Below are positions 44,442-56,329 of a stretch of DNA of 64,000 bases, in pieces. The stretch is taken from positions 472,304,008 to 472,368,007 of the forward strand of contig NC_081405.1 in NCBI RefSeq assembly GCF_030272615.1. Direction: 5' to 3'. Every line of letters begins with the position of its first letter. Position 1 is the stretch's first letter. Below the pieces are notes generated by a model that had not been told where the DNA came from, made no database searches, and saw only the letters and a program-made list of their open reading frames with translations. Position numbers and translations under genes: made by a program. The stretch comes from Cryptomeria japonica. Taxonomy: Eukaryota > Streptophyta > Pinopsida > Cupressales > Cupressaceae.

Positions 44442-45622
44442 TGTGTGAGCTTGAATTTCATCCTTAGAATGTTACCTGTAATAAGTTAGTTTCACAAAAT
44501 ACAATAAAAATGCATACAGGAAATCCAAAATCTACCAATGAAACTACATGAAATACATACTAAAATAAAACATTATTTTACCTTCATGGCTTATGTCTCA
44601 TTGTGTCCTAACTCCACTATTCCTGGTTGCAGATGGTGTGCTCTCAGACAATGCATTGTTGGCTTCCAAGATGGCATATGAAGAATGGACTGATAACTTG
44701 TAGTTAACTGATAATATGATATGCAAAGCTACATGATTATGCTAAAATGACAATACTATATGATTATATTGCTAAAATGATATTTGCTATTTGCTTCAAA
44801 AACTCACGGATGCATAAGATTAGCCTGCAAAATGCACTTGAAGTCTCTTGAAGTCTCACTCTCTCTCAACTGAAGCTCTTGATTTTATAGACTTTGAGAG
44901 GATAAGATGATGTGGCTCAGATCAATGGTCTTGATCAGATCTGCAGATTTGAATGGCTGTGAGCAAAGGTGAAGGTTGAGAGAAAGGGGGAAGGAGAAGA
45001 CAAGTGTCACTCATTTCACCTTGACTGGGTTGCTGATTGAGGGAATCTAGGGATGTTTGGAGGAAATTTAGGCTTGGTAGGACAAGTGGACTCAAGTCCT
45101 TCCTAAGATGTAGGGGGTGTTGGAGAGAATATAGGAAATGGTTATGAAATATGTGTACGTACACAATTTTCATTAAGTTTGGAAGTTGAAGATAAATCAT
45201 GAATTAATATTTAAGGAATATTAATTTCTTTAGCCACATGTTTGATGAGTTGGCAAAGGGAAGATGAAGTGGAGATGGAGGGTGAGTTGGATAAGGGATT
45301 AAATAATTTAAGAATTATTTAATATTTGAGACTATAGGATAGGAGAATAACTATTAAATATTGGATATTTAATTGATTGGAGAAGATAATTAAATATTAG
45401 ATATTTAATTAACTTGGTTAGAGGAATAATTAAATATTAGATATTTAATTAATTAGAAGAATAGGATAAATGAATTAATTAATAAAATATTAATTAATAG
45501 AAAGACATGAAAATGAATTAAATCAATTAATCTTTTCAAATTAACTATTTAATAGACGAATAATTATTAAATAAATATCAAATATTTATTTAATTGCTCA
45601 TAGCCAATTTTAGGTGTATACA
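44442..45622 (-). repeat. 5' LTR of element A
   Basis: 1181 bp, paired with 27988-29188. Minus-strand TATA box CTATAAAATC at 44881-44890 would drive the genomic RNA; the first 700 bp (U3) include the AT-rich repeat zone. It is followed on the right by the target duplication CAATC (45623-45627). Confidence 0.92.
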
Positions 45623-45627
45623 CAATC

Positions 45628-46853
45628 CATCATTCTGAATCTTTCAGAATATCAATAGTATATTTTTCTTGACTTAGAAAAATTTCATTGGATTTTTGCC
45701 ATACTTCTAACCCTAGGAAGTAATGCATTAGTCCTAAATCCTTCGTTTCAAATTCTGAGGCTAATTCTTTCTTACATCTTATGATTAGTTTATTTTCACC
45801 AGTGAGAAATAAATCATCCTCATACAAAACCAAAATAAGCATCTCATCATGATAAATTTTCAAGTAAATGTTAGCATCAACATCATTCTTGCAAAATCCT
45901 AAGCTTAGTAAGTACTTATCAATTCTTTCATACCAAGCACGAGGAGCCTGTTTGAGCCCATATAAGGCTTTCTTCAACCCGCAAACATGAGAATCTCTTT
46001 TATGGATTACATAACCTTCTGGTTGCTCAATATAGACTTCCTCCTCAATGAAACCATTGAGGAAGGTTGTCTTAAAGTCCATTTGATACAACTCCCAACC
46101 TTTGGCTGCAACAATAGCTATTATAGATCTAATAGAAGTATATCTAACAACAGGGGCAAAAGTTTCTTCATAATCTATTCCTTCCTTTTGAGAAAAACCA
46201 CGAGCTACAAACCTAGCTTTATATTTTTCAATACTACCATCAGCATTATGTTTAATTTTAAACAACCATTTAGAAGAAACAACAGACTTACCTTTGGGTC
46301 TGGGTACAATGTCCCAGACATCATTCTTGATGATAGACCCATACTCTTCATCCATGATTGATTTCCAAGCATGATGGGATATGGCTTCTTCGACATTATG
46401 AGGTTCAGACTCAATGATATTACACATCATGGAAATGTAGTTGGCGTGACTCTGGAGTCTCCTACTATCTCTAAAGGTTCCTCTAGGAGCAGCAAATCCT
46501 TCAGCATCTTGAATCGTGTTTCTTACCCAAAGTGGTCTCTTTTTGGAGACCATAATATCCTAAGGTATATCTGTAGAGTCCATGGGTTCTGCTGGGTCAT
46601 CCTAAACTTCTTGATCTGGAAGGTTATTGGACTCCTTCTATATCTTAGGGTTAGCATCAACTTTTGAATCTTGATTTTCAATCACCATATCATTATTATC
46701 AGATAATGAACCTTTAGATATTTTGAAAGCAGTATCTTTAAAAGTTACATCTCTACTTACCTCAGCATACCTTTGACCTGAAATGTAGATCCTGGAGGCT
46801 TTGGAAGATTCACTATATCCCACTAAGATGCCTTTCTTTCCAGAGGGATCCAA
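45628..46853 (-). pseudogene. Copia reverse transcriptase
   Basis: From 46853: a short linker (GILVGYSESSKASRIY), a gap with stops, then the RT: NDVWDIVPRPKGKSVVSSKW, LFKIKHNADGSIEKYKARFV, ARGFSQKEGIDYEETFAPVV, YQMDFKTTFLNG and LYEDDLFLTGENK. The catalytic box is Y-E-D-D instead of Y-V-D-D. The frame ends YTIDILKDSE because one A is missing from an A-run (a LKRF-type sequence is expected) just before the insertion of element A. The protein continues at 27982. Confidence 0.88.
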
Positions 46854-46859
46854 CTTGGT

Positions 46860-48067
46860 TCATTTTTCTTTAGGCACATGAACATACACCGGGCTCCCGA
46901 ATAACCTTAGGTGGCTGATGTCAGGTTTTATTCCTGTAAAGGCTTCTTCAAGAGTTACATCCCTTAGAGCATGATGAGGACATCTATTCTGAATGTAAAT
47001 TGTTGTTTTGGATGCTTCCACCCATAGAAAAGGTTGCAGGTCTTGATCATGAATCATGGCTCTTGCAGCTTCAACAATGGTCTTGTTCTTTCTTTTAGCA
47101 ACTCCATTTTGTTGAGGATTGTAGAGAACACATAACTCCCTCTTAATTCTTGCCTTAACACAAAAATCATAGAAACTACCTGAGGTGTACTCACCTCCAT
47201 TGTCAAATCTTAAACATTTAATTCGATTCCCTTTAGTGTTTTCAACTAAGGCTTTGAATTCTTTAAATATGTTTAGGACTTCTTCAGACTCTTTAGATTT
47301 AAGAAAGTAAATCCATGTTTTCCTAGAGAAATCATCTATAAAGATAACATAATAAAGGAAGCTGCTAGGAGATGCTACAGACATAGGGCCACATAAATCT
47401 TAATGAATAAGTTCTAACTTTTCTTTAGCCCTACTGTTGCTTTTAAGAAAAGGGTTCTTTACATTCTTACCCATTGCACAACCTTTACAAGAATCATCAT
47501 GAGATAAACTAAGTTTAGGCATACCTTTAACCATTTTTCCGAGAGTGGGAAGAGCTTGAAAGTGTAGATGTCCAAGTCTTCTATGCCATAGCTCACAAGA
47601 TTCAGGGGCCTCATGAATGAGAGCTTGAATTGGATTAGCTGCAAGCTTATATAAACTATCACATCTATTTCCAATAACACGAGCGGTTTTGAAATTAGAT
47701 TTCTTAGACCAAGCAAGTACCTTCCCTTCAGAAAATGCTATTTGCAAACCCTTATCTTCTAAGGCAGAAATGGAAATAAGATTTCTTTTAATACCAGGTA
47801 CAAAAAGGATATCACAGAGTAGTAAGGAAATACCAGAATCTAGTTTTAAAGAGGTAGTGCCAGAGCCTTTTACCGAGTATCTAGCGTCATCACCGATTAC
47901 CACATGAAGGTTGGTATCTTTTTCAATCAGATATGAAAGATGCTCATGAAAACTTGAGATGTGTCTGGAGGCACCACTATCAATTATCCAAGTATTATTG
48001 TCTGTAGGGACATTGCTTAATAGAGCAGAAATGAGAAGATAATCCTCACTTTGTTCAACAACTTCAT
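46860..48067 (-). pseudogene. Copia protease and integrase
   Basis: The protease active site WIIDSGASRHI is encoded near 47985-47955, followed by NLISISALEDKGLQIAF and the pre-integrase zinc region ELWHRRLGHLHFQ .. CKGCAMGKN. Integrase core: FIDDFSRKTWIYFLK (Asp), RFDNGGEYTSGSF (Asp), then NGVAKRKNKTI where the family has N-G-V-A-E-R-x-N; the catalytic Glu is Lys (a G-to-A change). Stops at 47400 and 46860. It would mature the polyprotein and insert cDNA if intact. Confidence 0.87.
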
Positions 48068-48865
48068 TTAAATTGGCTTCCCTTTCCTTGGGATCATTCT
48101 GACAATCTCAGGCATAGTGACCATACTTTCACATCTGAAGCAACGAATGTGAGAGGAATCTCTTGACTTCTTTCTTGGATCATAGGAGGAGGATCTAAAA
48201 TCTTTGCTTCTCTTTTCTTTCTTCCAATGTCCACCTTTCCTAGATTTAGCTAAGAGAACATGATTATCATTTTTGTGAGAGTTCTTGAGTTTTCCTCTTA
48301 CCTTAATTCGAGATTCCTCTTCAATGCAATCATATTGAAGATGCTCAAAGTTGGGACGATCAGCTCTTCCACCAATGCTATGAATGAATGGTTCACATTC
48401 ATCAGGTAGACCATTTAATGCAATCATAACAAGATCTTTATATGAAATTTGATAATCAAGAGTACTTAGCTTTTCCTCTAGTTCATTGATCTTCATGAAG
48501 CAGGCTATGATTGAGTCTTCTTCTTTCATCTTCATGTGAAGAAGTTGCTGCCTTAGAGAAAGAGCCTTGCCGAGGTTGTTGATTTCATACATCCCTTCCA
48601 AGTGTTTGATCATTTCCCCGAAAGACACAAATTTTGATATGACAGTGACAAGATGATTCTTGATGGATTCAATTATGATCTTCCTAGCCTTGAGGGAGTC
48701 TTTCTTGAACTGCTTCAGCTCTTTAGCATCTTCTGGAGGGGACAACCTTTCTTCTTCTATGAATTTCAGCAGATCATTCTCTTCAAGGATCAAAAGAATA
48801 CAGACTTTCCAAGCAGCAAAATCAAGGGCTCCATCAAGTCTATCTTCAGCCCTCAAACCTGACAT
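48068..48865 (-). pseudogene. Copia gag (UBN2-type)
   Basis: Start chosen at MSGLRAEDRLDG (48865), 12 codons inside a longer frame, because it resembles typical copia gag starts. LDFAAWKVCILLILEENDL, LSLRQQLLHMKMKEEDSI and LIALNGLPDE-like (IALNGLPDECEPF) match the UBN2 gag family. A basic tail (KKEKRSKDF) leads to CFRCESM, the start of a CCHC knuckle whose second half is shifted out of frame. It forms the particle and binds RNA. Confidence 0.85.
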
Positions 48866-48936
48866 TTTAATCTGAAAACAAACAACAACTATATGCAGCA
48901 AATGATTTACTAAAATATGAAATTAGTGACACCTTA

Positions 48937-48948
48937 GCTCTAATACCA
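48937..48948 (-). other. Second PBS-like site in copia leader
   Basis: TGGTATTAGAGC on the minus strand, one mismatch from the plant initiator tRNA-Met primer site. It directly follows the ..CAACA end of the LTR-like segment 48949-49064, not the real copia LTR. Confidence 0.6.
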
Positions 48949-49064
48949 TGTTGAGACATGGACCGGCTAGGACTTGAACCTAGGACCTTCCATACGCTGA
49001 ACTACTGGCCCCTCTTGGACCAGTCCATCATCAGTCTGGGTGTGGCTTATTTCCAACACCAACA
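48949..49064 (-). mobile_element. TRIM-like short LTR embedded in copia leader
   Basis: On the minus strand the 116-bp segment starts TGTTGGTGTTGG and ends GTCTCAACA, i.e. TGTTG..CAACA ends. It is preceded by a purine run with six Gs (TTAAGGGGGGC) and followed by a primer site. PPT-LTR-PBS is the arrangement around a terminal-repeat retrotransposon in miniature. The ~43 bp between the copia primer site and this PPT would be the TRIM interior. It contains a tRNA-like sequence. Template switching between a TRIM and copia RNA would explain it; this is inference. Confidence 0.5.
48959..49011 (-). ncRNA. tRNA-like sequence lacking an anticodon arm
   Basis: Minus strand, 53 nt. Acceptor-like strands GGGCCAG and CCGGTCC pair at 6 of 7 positions (one G-U), followed by A. 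The T arm is canonical: stem CTAGG/CCTAG and loop TTCAAGT, giving the B box GGTTCAAGTCC. TAGTTCAGCG sits where an A box would be, but only 14 nt separate the boxes, so the anticodon arm is missing. It is not a working tRNA. It may be a Pol III promoter relic or a structured RNA element. Confidence 0.5.
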
Positions 49065-49116
49065 GCCCCCCTTAAGCCACACCTCTTGTGTGCTTGGGAC
49101 TCCTAGCCTAGACCTA

Positions 49117-49128
49117 GGTCTGATACCA
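49117..49128 (-). other. Copia primer binding site
   Basis: TGGTATCAGACC on the minus strand, immediately after the 5' LTR end. It matches the initiator tRNA-Met primer site (TGGTATCAGAGC) at 10 of its 12 or more bases, as in most plant copia elements. Confidence 0.8.
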
Positions 49129-49760
49129 TGTTAAATTTGTGCCCTAGTTCAGTAATCAGATTTGTAACATTTAATTATCTTTTGTAATTTAGTAAACCAT
49201 AATCAAGTAAACTCAAGAATAAAACAAGGAAACAAGAGACAAACACATATACCCTAGGAAAACCTCCAAGGAGGAAAAACCCAGCATTAAAGACCCATAG
49301 GTCAGATTATATATTCTCTCTTAATTGCAAAAATACAATACTTAGTTTGCTTCTCCAGATTCTGATCCTTTTTATATATCAGATCCGCCCTTCTCAATAC
49401 TTCAAGTCTGCGCCAAAATGCCCGATATCCTCTTGGACAAGTTCGCACAATCCTCTTTAGTAATTTCACACCTTTAGTTGCAGAGTTGGTTTGCTAATTG
49501 CATTAATGATGAAGTGTATTATTGTGTTTGCAATTTATCTTTATTTATATGAGTCTTTAACCCATATATCCTAGGTCGACCTTAATCCCTTTTGGCACCA
49601 ATTTACTTTATTGTGGCGTGGAGCTTTTAGTGTAGTGTTGAGGATGGGGCCAGAATTGTCTTGGGGGAATGCTACCCCTTTAAGATAGGACCCAATCCTA
49701 AATGGGTTCAGATGTTGCCTTAAGGCAATCTGAACCCATCTTCCCTTGTTATAAACAATA
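49129..49760 (-). repeat. Copia 5' LTR
   Basis: 632 bp, partner of 26300-26931. Its right terminus reads ATAAACAATA, so the expected CA end has become TA by one transition. The duplication GTTTG follows at 49761-49765. Confidence 0.9.
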
Positions 49761-52532
49761 GTTTGTGCATGGAAACCACAGTTTATATGATTTTAAAATT
49801 GTGTGTCCTTGAGGTGTAATGAATAAAATTCCTGCACCTGATCCATATTGTGTATAAGAACCATCAAAGTACAATTCCCAAAATTTTGTACTTACTGTTA
49901 GAATGTCTGCATCAGGAAATTCAATGTGCAATGGTATGTCATTTTGTAAAGGTGCTTCAGCTAATTGATCAACAATGACCTATCCTTTGATAGCTTTTTG
50001 ATCAACATATTCTATATCAAATTCACTTAGTATCATAACCCATTTGGCTAGTCTGCCTACCAAAATTGACTTGTTCAACAAATACTTTAGTGGATCTATC
50101 TTTACTATCAGTTTCATAGAATGAGTCAACATATAATGTCGTAGCTTCTGAGTTGCAAATACAACTACTAGACATGTCTTCTCTATTGTTGTATAATTCA
50201 GTTCATAGTAGACAAGTATTCTACTAATTTAATACATTGCTCTTTCTTTTTTGTCTTCATCATGTTGTGCTAGGAGAGCGCCTAATGATACATTTGTCGT
50301 CAAGATATAGAGCAACAATGGTTTCCCTTTGATTGGTGATACCAATATTGGAGGATTCATGAGATATTCTTTGATTTGCATAAAATCCTCTTCACATTTC
50401 TGATCCCATTTGAATGGAACATTCTTATGTAAAAGATGAGTGAATCAATAACATTTATTTGCTAATTGAGAGACAAATCTTTTGATTGATTGCAATCTTC
50501 CTTGTAAAGATCACAATTGACTTATGTTCCTAGGTGACTCCCTTTCCATGATGGCTTTGACCCTTTCAGGATCTACTTCAATTCCATGAGCTGATATAAT
50601 GTACCCAATAAGTTTTCCAGAGGTTACTCCAAATGCATATTTCTTTGGATTTAATCTCAACTGATATCTTTCCAACCTATCAAAGATCTTGCTTAAGATG
50701 TTCAAATGTTCTTGTCTTGTATGAGATTTTGCAAGTATATCATCTACATAATTTTCCATAAATGTATGCATCATATCATGGAAAATTATTGTCATAGCTC
50801 TTTGATAAGTTGCTCTTGCATTCTTAAGCCCAACTGACATAACATTCCAGCAATAAGTACCCCATGCACATGTGAATGTTGTCTTTTCTTGATCTTCAGG
50901 GGTGATTCTTATTTGATTGTATCTTGAGAAGCCATCCATTAATGAAAACATCTCATGCCCCGCTGATAAGTCCACAATTATATCAATGTTGGGTAGTGGG
51001 AAATCATCTTTGGGACATGCTTTGTTCAAATCTTTGAAATCAGTGCAGACTCATATGCTTTTATCTAGCTTTGACACTGGCACAATGCTTGAAACCCATT
51101 TTGGATAGGCAACATGTCTTATGAAACCCACATCTAATAGTTTCTTTAGCTCTATTTTTACAAGAAGAGCGATGTGTGGATGCATCTTCCTTAGCTTTTG
51201 TTTAATTGGCTTTGATTTTAAATCCATATTGAGATGATGCATTATAAGATCAAGATTAAGTCCTAGCATGTTTGCATAGGACCAAGAAAAAAATATTTAT
51301 CTTTGTCTAAAGAATTCTATGTATTCTTTCCTCTCTTCATTTTATAATGAGTCAACAGAATGAAGTATCTTGGGATCCTTTGATGTGCCAATGTTTATTG
51401 CTTCTGTTGGTTCTATTAGAAAAGCAGATTTGTCTTGAAAATATGCAGGGAGGATTTCAAACTTTCCATCTTCTGGCACCTCAAAGAGGGTTTCACTGTT
51501 AGATACGTCCTTTATTTTCCCTTTTGATTGATCTAGTGTTGCCATGAAATGGTTTTCAATAGTAGGCCTCTTTCCTTGTTTTATTTCAATTTTGCGACTA
51601 GACAGTTTGGCATTCTCTTGACTGTAAGAAACTTTACTTGATTCTGCAATGGAAGATATCTTAGGTGTTATGAGTTTGACAACATTAAGATACACAACTA
51701 AGTCATGATCATTGGAAAAGACATCTAATTTAGGATTTTTTAGATTATCCCAATCAATTAGTTTAGGATGAAGAAGGGGTAAGTCATAATCATTTCCATC
51801 GTTAGGTGCTTCAAATTTCATGACATAATGGTCATAATTTGGCGTAGAGTAGGTAATGTCATAGATATAATGATCTTGAGGATAGTCTCTCCCAAGTGTT
51901 CTCCAATTAGTTATAACAAAATCAATATTAGTATTTCGTAGTTCACACTCAAATGGTTCTTCATCTGACATTTGTCCCTTAAACGAATGGATTATATCAA
52001 CACACACATCTTTAGTACTGCAAGTTCCTTCTTGATTATTTTCAATAAATTCATTTGCATTTTGAAGTTGGCATACTTGTGTACATGATATAGAGATTTC
52101 TTTTGCTAGCTTTTGTCTTCTTTCAAACTCAGCTTCTTCTAAACTAATAGTCAATCCTACTTGACTATCTCTTAGTTCTTCTATGGTTCTGCCATACCTC
52201 TGTACATCTTGCTCTTTATTTGATAGAAATCTGATATTTCTAGATGCTTGATCCATCTCTATTTGTACTTCTTTTGGTGTTACTTCTTTGTCTTTTTCAT
52301 CCCCTTTCTTTTGTTGTCTTATATATGCCTCTTTTCTCTGGATTCTAAGTTCGTCTTGTCTTCTTTCTAACTCCATCTTTTGTTTTGTAATAGACAAGTC
52401 TTCTTTTGTGATAGTTGCTTGCTCTTCATTTTTTTCTTCACTTGATATACTAGATGAGACATCTGGACCCCATTCATATTCATTTGAATTTATCTCTGAA
52501 CCATTGTATAGGACTACACCAGTATACCACAC
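49761..52532 (-). pseudogene. Tat B pol, 5' part: linker, RT, RNase H, start of aRNase H
   Basis: Linker 52532-51342 (DELRIQRKEAYIR, NYDHYVMKFEAPND) is one long frame and keeps the Gln codon mutated in A. RT at 51269-50511: KLDKSI then TGA, NKACPKDDFPLPN, FSLMDGFSRYNQI, MENYVDDILAK (YVDD intact). RNase H 50510-49935 is heavily shifted. The aRNase H starts at 49931 (ELYFDGSYTQYGSGAGI) and is cut at FPCTN by the copia element; it resumes at 26294. Confidence 0.85.
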
Positions 52533-55500
52533 AAGAATGTTGTATGGTACAAAAAGTTCCCTAATTTATGTCATCTCTATTTTCACTGTTTCTGGAATAT
52601 CTTGTTTAGATTTGTATTTGCTCATATTTCTTGAACTTGTTGACAAGATTCTTCTTTTCTTTTGATTGCAATCTCCTCTTCTTGTTTCTCATGTTCTTCT
52701 TATCACTACTTATTCTTTACTATTTCTGCTTCTTGATGTAGCTTTTCTTGCCATTTTTCTTCTTTAGAGACTCATTTGTTTCTCCACTTTGGTTGTTGAT
52801 AATTATGGTGCTTTTGTTAGATATCTAAGTCCCTATTTATCTTCTTTAGATTGTGAGTCAGGACAAATAGGTTCTGAAATACCTTGATGTGGCTTACCAA
52901 TTGGCCCTTTTCCTTCATATCACATTTTTTGCATGATCTTATAACCATGCCATATCGTTCTATGGGAATATTGATTTATGCAGCTATTGCTATAGTTTCA
53001 TTTTCATCTTTGTACAACCAACCAAGGATGTCCTTGTCTTCGGTTTCTTCTTCAAGTGTTCCCACTCTAAAAAATGCTCCATTAAACATGTCTTTTGATT
53101 TCTCTGAGGTCTGTGATTGGATATTTATAGGCTTTCCATATGACTTAGGTGAAAGTGGAAAATTATGTAAAGAATATTTTCCCATTCCTTCATCATTTAA
53201 TTTGAGATTTTTCTCAAAGGTTTCCCACAACTTTTCTTCAATCTCTCTGGTAGGATATACTGAATCTCTGTTATGTGGAACTCTTGTATCTTGTGTTGGC
53301 TTCATATTATTGCAATATTGGCTAGAGTCTGCAATTATAGTGACCTCTTGTCCTTCATGAGGAAATTTTACACATTGATGATATGTAGAAGGAACTACAT
53401 GCATGTTGTGAATCCACGATCTTCCCAGAAGAATGTTATAAGAGAGGATCAAATCTAAAACCTGACATAATGTATTCCTTTCCACAGGTCCTATTTTGAT
53501 GGGTAACACCATAGTTCCTTTAGAAGCATGCTCTGCTTCATCATAAGCCTTAATAGTTATTTTCTTCTTTGGATCTACTACATTTTTTGAATATCTTAAA
53601 GCTTTTATTAAACTTAATGCACAAATGTTTAAGCCTTCTCCACCATCTATGAGTATGCGTTTGACACAAGTTTTATTAATGGTGACTTCAACATGTAAGG
53701 GAGCATTGTGAGGATGTTGCAAGGACGCATCATCATTTTTAGAAAAGGATAAGCAATGAGGGGCTATAAGGTGTCCCACCATGTTTTGGAACTAATCCAC
53801 ATCCAAGTCTTTTGAAACTGTTGTTTATACTAAAGCTTTTTCCAAAATTTTCTTATGCATAGGTGAAACTTTGAGAAGTTCCAAAATTGACATTTGAGCG
53901 GGTATTCTCTGTAATTGCTCTACTAAATTGTATTGTTGTGAAGTGGATGTTGAGTCTTTTGTTATACCCGGAAAGGTGACCTTCACTTTGCTTCTTGTAA
54001 TAACATTGATTGGCTCTGAAGGTATGTTATCTTAAATAATGATGAAATTTACCACATCATCATATGTATAAGTGTAGTTCACTTTGGCTTTTCCTTTGTC
54101 TCTTTTAATTGGGATTGTTCACCTTTGTCATAATTTGGAAGTGGAGTTTTGAAAGCTAGGTGTGATTCATTTGTCTTATGGCTATCCACTGTGATAGTTC
54201 CATTATCGATAAGATCTTGGATAAGGTGTTTCAATCTCTGACAATCATTTGTTTGGTGTCCTTTATTTAGATGGTAATTACAAAAATGATTGTCATTCCA
54301 CCAATTAGGATTGACTTGTGGTTCATAACTTCGTGCTTCTAGTAAAACAATAAGTTTGTTTGCAAGAAGAGTTTTTAAAGTTGATTCCAATGGTTCTCCA
54401 ATGCTTGTGAATTTCTAGCGAAGATTGGAGAAGAAAGACTTGGATTTATTGCTTTCTTGATTGTTATTGTTTGGGATTTGACTCGATAGATTAAAGATTG
54501 GTTGTTGTTTCGTATCACTATTGTCATCATTTCCTCCATTGATGACATTCCTTTTCTTTGACCATAACTTGGGTTTGTCATTGTTTCCATTATTGTTGTT
54601 ATTGTTGTTACAAGAATTATTGTAAAGTTTTAGCTCTCCTTTCTTTACCATCGCATTTTCTATTTTCAGACCATTCTTAATCATCTTGGAGGAGGGAGGA
54701 AATTGCATTTTTAGTGGATAACACATTTACCTGATAAGATTATCAATGAATATGTCAATCTTTTCTTGATCAGGTACATATCTTAGATACCTATTAAACA
54801 TCTATTTCCATCGCTGCAAGAAGATCATAAAAGATTCACCATTCTTTTTTTTAACATTGCATAAATCCAGTATTGTTATCTCATTCCTTACATTGTAGGA
54901 GTATTGTGAAATAAATCTATTCACGAGTTCTTCAAAAGATTTGATTCCAGATGGTAATCTTGAAAACCATTCCATTAATTGTCTATTTAAACTCCTAGGG
55001 AAAAGATGCAGTAGGTAAGTTTCATCGTGTGCAAATTTCATACTCATAGTACAAAACTCCCTAATGTGATCTTGAGGATCAAATTTTCCATCGTATTTGT
55101 CATATTTAGGGATCTTGCAATGTTGTGGAAATGGCATCATATTCAATTTTTTATCGAAAGGATATGGGTAGATATCTTCCAATGAATACTTCTTGGAGCT
55201 TGTTCCATTTTGCATATCTTGTATCTATTGTTGTAGAGTTTGCATTTGTTGAGTGAGGTTTAACAACAGATTATCCATATAGTTTCTCCTTATTTCTTCG
55301 TAAGTTACACTCTCTTCTTGTGTCATCACATTCTTTTCTTGTCTCTTCATGACTTTCTTTGTTTACATCTTCGTTATTTGGATCATCTGTGTTTTGGGTG
55401 TTACTTGCCTCCGCATCTTGTTTCAAGATTTCCATGTTAAAGTCTTGTGGAAATTTAGCTCCTGATTTTGTCAACATCAAAATATATTTCTCTTTTTGCT

Positions 55501-55687
55501 TTGCCAATAATTTTTCCATTAGTTTGTCAAATTTGAAATCTTTCTCAATATCTCTAATGGTGTTACTGACCACTTCTTTGTCAACAACGATATACCCAAA
55601 AGCTGGTAACATCGGATTATCTTCTTCCTCCATTTGTTTTTGTTGTTTTCTAAGCTGTTTGTATTGAGCTCTAGTCCAAACTGGCAT
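52533..55687 (-). pseudogene. Tat B gag-protease-G-patch region
   Basis: Start MPVWTRAQYKQLRKQQKQME at 55687. Gag core 55215-54802 (EWFSRLPSGIKSFEELVNRF, SFMIFLQRW), Asn-rich segment 54640-54590, knuckle CNYHLNKGHQTNDC near 54280, protease LIDGGEGLNIC near 53655, G-patch-like end near 52870 (disrupted). Frameshifts near 55271, 54800, 54400 and 54060 and several stops. Same architecture as A but older: about one frame break per 400-500 bp. Confidence 0.85.
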
Positions 55688-56329
55688 GTGATTGTTTCAA
55701 AAAATTTGAAGCCAATAGGTGATTATTGGTTTAGGAAGATATGCTTTGTTGATTTTACCACTATTGTTTGCTCATTGTGATAAAGTGTCTCTTTGTTGAA
55801 AAGCATGTCCTTGCAAAATTTTTCCATCAAACTCTATCCCGCAGCCACGTAAATAGTGATGAAAATGGTGTAGGAATGTCCTATGTTTTAATAAGATCTT
55901 GCGATTGATATACAAGAATCTTATTCTTTTCTGAGTAGCTTTATAACTGGGTTTTCTTTTCTTAAGGCGATACTTAAAAGTCATATAAGCATCTGATAGT
56001 TTACAAGTTTGTTTGATTCCAAAGTTGGTGCAATTCTGATTTTGATATGACCTAGGTTCAAAATAGGAAAGATATATCCAAGATAATGAACACAAGATGA
56101 ATTGATCAAGCTTCATGATAAAGGATTTGATATATCCTGATGAGAAGCTTGACAATGATGTTGATTTTTGCACTTAAAATGTTTGAATCAATAGCTTGTT
56201 GAATGTTTATGCTTATGGAAACCTTTCGGAAATAGTGTGTCAGATTAGTGACCCCGTTATTGAACTAGTTTGAAAATGTGAGATAGTTTAGAGACAAATC
56301 TACTCAAGAAGTGTTTTGATACTGATGTT
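55688..56329 (-). other. Leader of Tat B next to gag
   Basis: Aligns with 42028-42650 of element A (for example TGTCCTATGTTTTAATAAGATCTT, read on the plus strand in parts). No gene. The 133-codon minus frame at 55772-56173 is not kept in A, so I do not accept it. Confidence 0.5.

Larger units (their letters stand above)
27988..45622 (-). mobile_element. Tat-lineage Ty3/gypsy element A (complete, 17.6 kb)
   Basis: Complete in structure: LTRs at both ends, primer site, polypurine tract and a perfect 5-bp duplication CAATC (27983-27987 and 45623-45627). The two LTRs differ at about 22 sites plus a 20-bp repeat-number change (~2%), so it is the youngest layer. Sense strand (minus): leader 44441-42028, gag-pol 42027-34549. 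Antisense strand: leader array 29705-29990 and PMD gene 30617-32587. The order gag-PR-RT-RNH-aRNH-INT with a long 3' region and antisense gene is the Tat plan. Non-autonomous now because of at least seven stops/frameshifts and a lost integrase residue. Confidence 0.92.
26300..49760 (-). mobile_element. Ty1/copia element, interrupted by Tat A
   Basis: Bounded by two LTRs of 632 bp each and by perfect 5-bp duplications GTTTG (26295-26299 and 49761-49765). Its own length, without element A, is about 5.8 kb. Order on the minus strand: 5' LTR, primer site complementary to initiator tRNA-Met, gag, protease, integrase, RT, RNase H, polypurine tract, 3' LTR, which is copia order (integrase before RT). 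It sits inside the aRNase H domain of element B. The two LTRs differ at roughly 40-45 sites by eye (about 7%). The right LTR has lost its terminal CA (now TA). Confidence 0.9.

Noticed and set aside
55772..56173. 133-codon minus frame next to gag of B
   Set aside because: The matching stretch of element A does not keep the frame, so it is leader sequence.
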